From Silurus meridionalis (lineage: Eukaryota; Chordata; Actinopteri; Siluriformes; Siluridae), in NCBI RefSeq assembly GCF_014805685.1, contig NC_060906.1, forward strand, positions 8,943,346-9,007,345: a stretch of DNA of 64,000 nt. Reading direction: 5' to 3'. Position numbers and translations under genes: made by a program. Under the pieces are notes generated by a model. It saw nothing but the letters and a program-made list of their open reading frames with translations. It was not told the DNA's origin and searched no databases. This document shows positions 56,283-64,000 of the stretch, in pieces (position 1 is the stretch's first letter; each line of letters opens with the position of its first letter).

Positions 56283-56904
56283 CTAACAAAGAGGACCCCA
56301 CAGAGTGAGTATGTGAATGTGTGTGCAAGTATAACATGTTGATGAGTAATTCGCTAAGCACACACTTCTCGGACACCATCTGACTTTCGAGCGTGTTTAA
56401 GCTAGTTATGAATGAGCTAGCTATTTCTCCCAGGGCCTGCGATATCAGCGACTGCTGCCAAAGCCCAGACTTGGAGCACAGCCAAAAGAAACAAACACAG
56501 CACCTAAGTGCTAACTTAATAAAGACGTTTGATACAAAGTCACTGATGTTTAGTCTGAAAGCGTGGGTCATGTGACTCGAATCTGTTTTTTTTTCTGCGG
56601 CTGAAGCTGTTTGCGAGTAAAACAGAAGGAACAAATGAGGGTATTCTGGGAGTGTTAAAGCGAGGTGAGAGAAACATGATGTGGGAAGTGAAAGAGTGAG
56701 AGAATAACAAGTGGAAAGCTGTGATTTTTCGAGTATTATTAGGACAAGGGAAGACCAGTTTCCTCAGATAACGCTGTCTCAATTAGAGCAGAAAATCCAC
56801 TCTGATGGAGATAAAAACATTTTCTCCAGCTTGCAGACACGTCAATCACAAAGCCGTTTGTGTGGAAAGATGAGTAGCATGTGTGTGTGTAGGTTTATTC
56901 TTAC

Positions 56905-57039
56905 CACCAGCGATTGCTCAACATCCACAGCGGAGTAGGGTGGAGGTCCCTCCATGTTCCACGGTGCCTCCTGGAGTATATCCGGGGCGGGTACGTGAGT
57001 TTGTCTCGACACAATGAAGTGCACTCGCTCAGCACTCGC
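56905..57039 (-). CDS. LNX1: LNX1 exon, end of PDZ2 and linker
   Basis: Encodes ASAERVHFIVSRQTHVPAP, DILQEAPWNMEGPPPYSAV, DVEQSLV (135 nt, 45 codons, phase 0 on both sides). A-S-x-x-R-V-H-x-(V/I)-V-S-R-Q then P-D-I-(F/L)-Q-E-A closes PDZ2 as in other LNX1 proteins. A P-P-P-Y sequence in the linker is a potential WW-domain ligand. Confidence 0.95.
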
Positions 57040-57097
57040 CTAAACACATAACACACAGTGTTACTAACTTGTTCGCAGCATGGTGAACATCCCTTTC

Positions 57098-57526
57098 CAC
57101 ATTTAATCCCATGTTCTAGTAACCTAAACTCTTCTGGGAAGATGTTCCACGAGATTTTGTGGAGATTTGTGCTCATTCAGAGACAAGAGTATTAGTAAAG
57201 TCAAGTACTGAAGTAGGTGAGGTGAGAAGACCTGGGGTGCAGTCAGTGTTCACATTCATCCCAGAGGTGTTTAATGGAGTTTATAAATCTGTAGCAGCCA
57301 CTAAAGATCTTCCACTCAAACTCATGTAATGTATGTCTTCATGGACTTTATGCACAGGAGGATTGTCCTGCTGAAACAGGTTTGGGGTCCTAATTCAAGT
57401 GAAGGGAAAATGTAATACTATCACATTTAAAAACATCCTATATAATTGTAAGCCTCAGATTTTGAGGGAACCACATGTAGCTGGAGAAGTCACGTGTCCC
57501 AATACTTTTGTTTCTATAATGTATGT
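57098..57526 (+). repeat. Interspersed repeat family D, longest copy
   Basis: About 430 bp from 'gaacatccctttccacattt' to 'acttttgtttctataatgta'. It includes all blocks found separately in other copies ('gaagacctggggtgcagtca', 'ttgtcctgctgaaacaggtt'). No coding capacity. The ends resemble those of a non-autonomous DNA transposon. Confidence 0.75.
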
Positions 57527-57667
57527 TTGGCTTGTCAAGAAAAACTTGATTCACAAAGGTAACACACATCAATGGGTGATGGTTATATATCATTATTCAC
57601 TGATCAAACATGATATAATGACATTCATTATTATCCTCAAAGTTGATGTTAGAAGCAAGTAAAATGC

Positions 57668-57845
57668 TGCGTCATGGGCTGCCGAGCAAAGGCTGGACCG
57701 TGTGGTCCGATCCAACAGACGAGCTCCTGTAGCTTAAACTGCTTGAAAAGTTCATGCTTTTAATGTTTGACGGATCACAACTGTTTAGGCAGCAAAAGGG
57801 GGAACTAACACAATATTAGGCAGCTGGTCATAATGTTCTGCCTGA
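57668..57845 (+). repeat. Interspersed repeat family E
   Basis: Counterpart of 35600-35765, ending 'taggcagctggtcataatgt'. Confidence 0.6.
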
Positions 57846-58000
57846 GTCTTCGTTCTACTGTTACTGATTTATCTGCTTGTCTATGTTTGCCACCTGAACC
57901 ACTGATTCTAGCAACACTCTCACTCAAAGACAGTGGACATGACAATTTATTATACATTATATTTTAATTACAAATAATTAGTATTATATGTTTTTATTTA

Positions 58001-58822
58001 TACCGATTGGCCAGGCAGAGGGACCGAGCTGGGAAGGATGTGCTGCAAGTTAGAGCAATAAAGGATGAATATGGAAATGTGTTGACTAGTGAGGAGAGTG
58101 TGTTGAGAAGATGGAGGCAGTATTTTGAGCAGCTGATGAACGAGGAAAATTGAGAAAGAGAGGTTGGATGGTGTGGAGATGGTGAAGCGGGAAGACGATA
58201 GGATTAGTAAGGAGGAAGTGAGTGCGGCAATTAAGAGGATGAAGTGTGGAAAGTCGGTTGGACCAGATGACATACCGGTAGAAGCATGGAGATGTTTAGG
58301 AGAGATGGCAGTGGAGTTTTTAACCAGAATGTCTAACAGGATTTTGGCAGTTGAGGGGATGCCTGAGGAATTGAGAAGGAGTGTGCTGGAACCGATCTTT
58401 AAGCATAAGGGAGATGTGCAGACCTGCAGTAACTACAGGGGAATTAAGTTGATCAGTGAAGTTATGGGAAAGAGTAGTGGAAGCCAGGCTGAGAGAAGAG
58501 GTGACCGTCTGTGAGCAACAGTATGGTTTCATGCCGAGGAAGAGCACCACAGATGCCTTATTTGCTTTGAGGATGTTGATGGAGAAGTATAGAGAAGGTC
58601 AGAAGGAGTTGCATTGTATGTGTGAGTTTAGAGAAAGTGTACAACAGAGTGCCAAGAGAGGACTTGTGGTATTGTATGAGGAAGTCAGGTGTGTCAGAGA
58701 AGTATGTGAGGGTGGTGCAGAACATGTATTAAGACAGTGTGACGGCAGTGAAGTGTGCAGTAGGAACGACAGACTGGTGGAGGTTGGATTGCATCAAGGA
58801 TCAGCCCTGAGTCCTGAGTGAA
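58001..58822 (+). pseudogene. RTE-like LINE reverse transcriptase remnant
   Basis: The plus strand reads an RTE-type ORF2 segment: V-L-R-R-W-R-Q-Y-F-E-Q-L-M-N-E-E-N, a stop, then K-R-M-K-C-G-K-S-V-G-P-D-D-I-P-V-E, then C-S-N-Y-R-G-I-K-L, Q-Y-G-F-M-P-R-K-S-T-T-D-A and, after frame changes, V-G-L-H-Q-G-S-A-L-S-P. These are the fingers and palm motifs before the catalytic aspartates. The region that should carry the first catalytic Asp is out of frame, and the copy stops just after S-A-L-S-P, so it is a dead, truncated insert in an LNX1 intron, opposite in strand to the gene. Confidence 0.88.
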
Positions 58823-58930
58823 AAAACTATTGTGGTTTGAGGAAATCTATGCATACCACCATAAAGCAAGAGATTTTTTTGCAGCAAATGATGAGATTTC
58901 CTCAGGGTATATGGTATAGGTCAGGCCCAC

Positions 58931-59350
58931 CTGTATAAGCAGAGCGGCATGCTCGGGAGCTCCGTAACGCAGGTCGTGGCCGTTGATAGCAAGCACACGG
59001 TCATTGATCCGCAGACGGCCATCTCGTGCCGCCAGACCTCCTTCGAGCAGGTGGAAGACGAAGACGCCGTGCTCGTCGGGTCGGCGAACGAGTTTGATCC
59101 CGAGCTGCTCATCGGGCACACTCTTCAGCAGGACTACGTGCAGACTGTCGTCCCTCACGCTGCCGCCGGAGCCTGGGTACAGCAACTCGCCCGGCTGAGG
59201 GAGGTGGTGGTGGTGGTGGTGGTGATGGTGGTGCGCACGGTAACGGTGGCGCTGTTCACGCAGCACAGTCAGCCTAAGCAGCATGCAGGGACGCTTCAGG
59301 GCCGCAAGGGCGTAGCAGTGCGGGACGTTGGTGATGTCGATGCCGTTCAC
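58931..59350 (-). CDS. LNX1: LNX1 exon, end of PDZ1, linker, most of PDZ2
   Basis: A 420-nt exon, phase 0 on both sides. PDZ1 ends with [32 protein letters not shown] (residues 1-32 of the exon). The linker contains ten consecutive His codons (59204-59233). PDZ2 starts D-D-S-L-H-V-V-L and continues [24 protein letters not shown]. The match to human LNX1 is strong on both sides of the linker, while the His run is in a region that is not conserved. Confidence 0.96.
59204..59233 (-). repeat. LNX1: Coding CAC/CAT run (ten His)
   Basis: Nine CAC codons and one CAT codon in the minus-strand frame of LNX1, an expanded trinucleotide run in the PDZ1-PDZ2 linker. Confidence 0.95.
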
Positions 59351-59606
59351 CTATTTACAGACAATCACAGATAGAGGGATATACAACAAAAAGCCATTTT
59401 TCAAATAAATAAAGTAGCCACAGAAGTCGAATTTGGAAAGTGTCGTAAACACAAGAGCCTTTTTTTTTCTCACTCCATATTGACGAGGCATTTGCCAAAC
59501 AGATGGCGGTGCACATGACGCCACACACGTGCATTCATGCCAAGCTTGTATTACTGTACAATGAGGTCATTTTTAGACCACCCACCCACCTACTCAACTC
59601 TTTTAC

Positions 59607-59610
<4 letters not shown>

Positions 59611-59670
<60 letters not shown>
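59611..59670. repeat. (CA)n microsatellite near LNX1 donor
   Basis: About 30 CA dinucleotides on the plus strand (TG in the LNX1 transcript), starting about 15 nt downstream of the donor of the PDZ1 exon. Confidence 0.95.
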
Positions 59671-59676
<6 letters not shown>

Positions 59677-59684
59677 ATATATAC

Positions 59685-59893
59685 CTTGAGGATCATGTCT
59701 CCGGGCAGCAGTCTTCCATCACGTGCAATGACGCCTTCTCTGTAGATGTCCTGGATAAGGATGCGCACAAGAGGCGTCTCGTTTCCTCCCACAATGGTGA
59801 TGGCCAACGGCTCACAGGGGTCCGAGCGCGTGATCTTAACCGTTGTGACCTCGCCATCAGGAATGAGATGATGAAGCTGAGGCAGAGCAAAAA
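59685..59893 (-). CDS. LNX1: LNX1 exon, start of PDZ1
   Basis: After TTTGCAAACAG the frame reads (F)[78 protein letters not shown] and I-Y-R-(D/E)[13 protein letters not shown] are diagnostic. Its first two bases complete a codon from an upstream exon outside the window. Donor AAG|GTATAT. Confidence 0.96.
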
Positions 59894-61431
59894 CTGTTTG
59901 CAGAGAGAGAGATAAAAAATATCATAGTTATTAAGCAGAAAGCTTGCTGACTAAAGCACAAAAGCTCATTTTACTTATCAGTGTTATATTTTAGGTTTTA
60001 ACAAACATTCCAACATTCTCAGTTCACACTGATTGTGTCTGATATGTGTATGTGGGACATATCTGACTAATCTCTGAATTTACTGTATTAAATCCTAATC
60101 CGATCTTCTTGCCGTCATATTAAAGCCCAAGTTGATTTTGACTCGAAAAATCATAAATGTCACACTTTCTCATTCAATACACAATGAACAGTATATAATT
60201 AGTCTTTATATTCCACCAATTTGGCATCTTGTTATAGAACAGAAAATTCTGAACAGATTTTTTCATATTCAAGATATTTTCACTATTTCTTTTTAAAAGA
60301 ATTGCATGGTGTTGAAGTATGGGAATGGTAGCCATGTTTCCTTTCACTTTCTCAAAACTCAAGACTCTCAAAACTACTTGTTCAACCTCCACATCATGTC
60401 GTCAATTGTGCACACCGTAAAAACAATAAATCGTTGCTTTGATCAAATTACGAATGCTTTGGTGCATTCATTTAATCAATTGTGTACAAGTGTCTGCTGT
60501 TTCCTACATTATCAGTTGTTTATGTTGATCAAAATATATTATACTGGTTTCACCTAAATAGTCCTAACCCCCCCAAACACCTCGGCATCTGTTCATTGTA
60601 TAAGTCATTGAATGCAAAATGGTTAAACCAGTTGTCATCATCTGTCATTTAAAATTTCTATTAAACTTTTTTTTTGTAAATGTGACTTGAATTGATGAAT
60701 TGTGCAGATGAATCCTGAATGTCACTAATGAAGGAGAGTGTATGGCATCAGATCAACCAATAATCAACTAGTTCTCTAAAACAGGTCAAAGGTGAATCTT
60801 GTGAACCTTCAATTGAAGAGTGTATAAAGACAGAGAAAAACAAAGATTTATAAATTCTAAAAATAGAACAACTAAGAAATGAATGGACACAAATACAGTA
60901 CAGTAAAAGTGTGAATCCTGTCCGGTCTCTTGCAATCAATATAAATAAAAAATGCAATCAAATAAATACATTTTTGCTGCTAAAATTCATAGATGCCGTA
61001 CAAAAGAAATTAAACTTTTGTGCATTTTCAATTACTGTAATCCAAACCAATATGTTGTGCTGTTTGTATAAATTGTTTGAACAAATGCATTTACTGATTT
61101 GCAAATATTAAGGATGATTTGAGAAATGTTTCAAAGCAACTGAGAAAAACTGTAAGTTTCCACCATGATGTTTGACTGTGGGGGTGAGGCAGTATGCTAA
61201 CACCTCTCCTGTTCTTCGTATTACAGATGTTCTTCTGTTTCTCTGTTAAAAATTTCACAATTGGACTCCTATCCACAGAACATTTCTGCAGGTCATTCCC
61301 TTATTCTCTTATTCTTGTGTGTTTTTGATTTTTTTTACCCAGTTTGTAGCATAGAAACAAAAGAAACATACATGTGTCTTAAAAATTATAAAAGACGAGG
61401 AGCTTCAAAAATTTTTACACTGTATATCAGA

Positions 61432-61620
61432 GGTGGCAAAAGTACACACATCCTTTACTTAAGTAGAAGTACAGATACTCATGTTTTGAAATACTCGGGT
61501 AAAAGTTGAAGTACTGATTACACTTTTTTACTTAAGTGAAAGTAAAGAAGTTTTGGCTCTGACATGTACTTAAGTAAAAAGTAGTTATTACTTCCACCTG
61601 TTTTAGCTGTTAACTGGACC
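61432..61620 (+). mobile_element. hAT-like element end
   Basis: Starts 'cagaggtggcaaaagtacac' and continues with 'acttaagtagaagtacagat' and 'acttaagtaaaaagtag', a common fish hAT MITE. It runs into the GATA array, so its right end is not seen. Confidence 0.6.
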
Positions 61621-61627
61621 TCACTTC

Positions 61628-61773
<146 letters not shown>

Positions 61774-61974
61774 GTGATAGATGTGATAGCCTAGTGGGTT
61801 AATGTCAGTATCCCCACAAGGATGAGTTTGAGAGTTTGTTTGCTGTGTTGGTAAATAAAACTTCTGGACCTTGTCCCCTCTGAAAACATTTCAATTCTGT
61901 CCTTTCTGTGTTGGATTAATTTCTTGATTTCCTGGTCTTTAATGAAAGATAACTCCACCAAAAAAAGGCACTTC

Positions 61975-63380
61975 TGTGGTAGCTCAGTGGGTTAAGGCTT
62001 GTGCCTGAACATGGTCCTTAATATAGTCCACGCTGGTGATAAGGTTTCAAAGCCAGTCCTACATGCCTTCTTTCTTACTGCGCTGGCATGAAACAAAGAA
62101 TTAACCCTCCAAAAAGCACACATGCTTTTCAGCAGTGGTCGCTCAGTGGTTTAAGGCTTGTGCCTCATCTAAACATGCTTCCCAGTCTGATCTCTTCCAT
62201 GGTTCAGTGGGTTAAGGCTGGTGCCTCGCTGATGGTGAGGATCAGGGTTTGAATCCTGCTTTCTGCCTGCTAGTTGCGATGTAGGTTATGTTCCTGCTTC
62301 TAAATCTTTCTTTAGCTTTATATTCTTGTGTTGACGGTTTAAAGGTAGATAGACCTGCTCTACACAACCTTCCAGGCCTGTCTTCCCTGATGGTTCGGTG
62401 GGTTAAATCAGGTTTCTTGCTTTTGGTGGGGTTCAGGGTTCGAATCCTGCTTTCTGCCTGCCAGTCACGATCAGGATTCACTTCCTACATCTTTCTTTAG
62501 TGATATATTTTTGTTTTTAATGGGTTGAAAAGAAAGATAGACCTGCTCTAAATAAGCTTCCTAGCCTGTCCTCACCAATGGTTCAATGGGTTAAGGTTGG
62601 TATCTCGCTGGTGGTGGGGATCATGGTTCAAATCCTGCTTTCCTCCTGCTATTTACAATGTGGGTTCAACTTGTGCTACTTACATCTGTATTCACTTTCT
62701 ACATCTTTCTTTACCGTTAAATTCTTGTGTTGATGGTTTGAAAAGAATGATAGACCTGCTCTAATCAAGCTTCCCATCCTGTTTTTTTCTGATGGCTTAG
62801 TGGGTTAAGGCTGGTACTTTGCTAATGTTGGTGGTCAGGGTTCAAACCTGGCTTTCTGTCTGCTAGTCATGAGGTAGGTTAAATTCCTGATTTCTACATC
62901 TTAATATTCTTGTTTTGATGGGTTAAAAAGAAAGATAGACCTGCTCTAAATAAGCTTCCCAGCTTGTCCTTCCTGATGGTTCAGTGGGTTAATGCTGGTG
63001 CCTTGCTAATGGCGTGAATCAGGGTTCGAATCCTGCTTTGTCCCTGCTAGTCATGTCATGGTTTTGTTTCCTATGTCTGTCTTTAGCATTATATTCTTGT
63101 GTTGATGGTTTGAAAGAAAAGATAGACCTGCTCTAAACAATCATCGCAGCCGGTCCTTCCCGATGGTTCAGTGGGTTAAGACTGGTATTTCGCTGTTGGT
63201 GGGGTTCAGGGTTCGAATCCTGCTTTCTGTGTTTTTGTCTGGTCTGAATTTCTTGCTTTGAAGCATAAAACAAACGATAAACCCCCCAAAAAAAGAAGGT
63301 GTGTTGTGGTACTTGATGGCTTTGTGATAAAAGCCTTGCCTCTGAGCTCAGAGGTTGCTGGTTCAAATCTGGCTTGTCCC
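61975..63380 (+). repeat. Tandem array of tRNA-like ~188-bp units
   Basis: Homologous unit starts are at 62199, 62390, 62578, 62792, 62976 and 63163 (spacing 184-214 bp), with more diverged units at about 61976, 62141 and 63316. Each has an A-box-like 'ggttcagtgggttaaggctgg' segment (20 bases or so) and, about 37 bp later, a B box such as GGTTCGAATCC. This is followed by a shared ~125-bp spacer with 'atattcttgtgttgatggtt' and 'gatagacctgctcta'. Confidence 0.88.
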
Positions 63381-63729
63381 TACACTGGGTAAGCTGTGTG
63401 GAAAGTAGTATCTGGTGAGCAATGAGGTAGTTGAGTGTAAACAAAGGCTGTGAATCCTGGCTGCTTCACAGCCTCAGAAAAAGTGAGGGTGATAGGTTTT
63501 TGGCAGAATTTTTCCCTATATATGCAAAACTAAGTCGATACTTTTTTGAACGTTTTTGCTTCATAATCCCCTGTTTTCAGCTACTCCGACACCGGGGGGG
63601 GGAGATGCCCGGATATTGCCCCCCTGCTTCAGGATAAACCCTCCGAAACCACATCCAACCTTCCTCGCAGCCATTTCTGACACCTTCCTTACTACGGTCA
63701 CCGGAACCTTCCACACTCTTAATTTTGAG

Positions 63730-63800
63730 CCCTGGCCGGGGGTTTGAACCGGCAACCTCTCAACCCAGAGGTAAAGCTCTTCCAATTGAGCCACAGGATC
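63730..63800 (-). mobile_element. tRNA-like SINE head
   Basis: The minus strand reads A-box-like 'tggctcaattggaagagc', then 'ggttgccggttcaaaccccc' with a B box. The two ends do not pair as an acceptor stem, so it is a SINE or tRNA pseudogene rather than a working tRNA. Confidence 0.55.
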
Positions 63801-63874
63801 TCCTGCAAGAACCTGATTTTTAAGACCTTTTTTCATTCTTTTTAAAAACTTTTTAAACAATTTAAAGGAAAGCT

Positions 63875-63955
63875 AAGAGGTAGGAATCGAACCGGGTGAG
63901 TCAGATAGCAGCGACCACTTCACTGACCATTACACCAACACAGGAGAGGCAAACA
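63875..63955 (-). mobile_element. tRNA-like SINE head, second
   Basis: The minus strand reads 'ttggtgtaatggtcagtgaa', then 'acccggttcgattcctacc' with a perfect B box GGTTCGATTCC. No convincing cloverleaf ends. Confidence 0.5.
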
Positions 63956-64000
63956 AGCCTTTGCTTATTGGACTCTTGGCTTTTCTATAGCTAGGAGACC

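Larger units (their letters stand above)
53063..59893 (-). other. LNX1: LNX1 gene span in window (3' part)
   Basis: Seven coding exons, 1,484 nt (about 493 residues of roughly 730), all in phase. LNX1 (ligand of Numb protein X1) is a RING E3 ubiquitin ligase that ubiquitinates Numb and scaffolds membrane proteins through four PDZ domains. The visible part covers PDZ1 to PDZ4 and the C-terminal stop. The RING finger and NPAY Numb-binding exons are not in the window. No inactivating change was seen. Confidence 0.95.

Noticed and set aside
58164..58821. Intact retrotransposon gene
   Set aside because: The coding similarity is split by stops and frame changes, lacks the catalytic centre in frame and is truncated; called a dead RTE remnant.
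61975..63955. Functional tRNA genes
   Set aside because: B boxes are good, but no unit shows a 7-bp acceptor stem and anticodon arm at proper spacing; the array and antisense heads are SINE- or satellite-like.

Overview
The window is nuclear DNA from a ray-finned fish, probably an otophysan teleost. Three interrupted vertebrate genes can be read exon by exon. The space between them is full of teleost-type mobile-element debris (hAT-like and Tc1-like DNA elements, tRNA-derived SINEs, RTE- and L2-like LINE pieces) and very abundant TG/CA, AT and minisatellite tracts. The species assignment is inference from repeat character; no repeat database was searched.

Layout. (1) About 1-24,150, minus strand: 5' part of SCFD2, a Sec1/Munc18-like trafficking protein. 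Coding exons 1-3 lie at 23329-24148, 21436-21604 and 2637-2764; the rest runs off the left edge. The 18.7-kb intron 2 is a repeat sink. (2) 24,149-27,761: divergent intergenic interval with both promoters, a partial tandem duplication, an L2-like LINE tail and a 2.2-kb, ~41-bp minisatellite. (3) 27,762-51,455, plus strand: FIP1L1, a subunit of the mRNA cleavage and polyadenylation machinery, with 15 recognisable coding exons from ATG to stop. (4) 51,456-53,062: tail-to-tail interval holding the 3' UTRs of FIP1L1 and LNX1. (5) 53,063 to the right edge, minus strand: 3' part of LNX1, a multi-PDZ E3 ubiquitin ligase. Seven exons encode PDZ1-PDZ4 and the stop; the RING-encoding exons lie beyond the window.

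The order and orientation SCFD2(-) / FIP1L1(+) / LNX1(-) is the arrangement known at human 4q12, next to CHIC2 and PDGFRA, which supports orthology. The three proteins are not known to form one pathway; their association here is conserved linkage.

The least ordinary structures are non-genic. A head-to-head pair of 27-bp minisatellite arrays forms a ~1-kb imperfect palindrome ending about 55 bp before FIP1L1 exon 13. A tandem array of ~188-bp units, each with tRNA-like A- and B-box motifs, lies at 61,975-63,380. TG or CA tracts abut many FIP1L1 splice sites. A non-autonomous hAT-like family shows matching ends and 8-bp target duplications. FIP1L1 itself has a probable GC-AG intron, a shortened N-terminal region and an unresolved one-base phase mismatch between exons 11 and 12.
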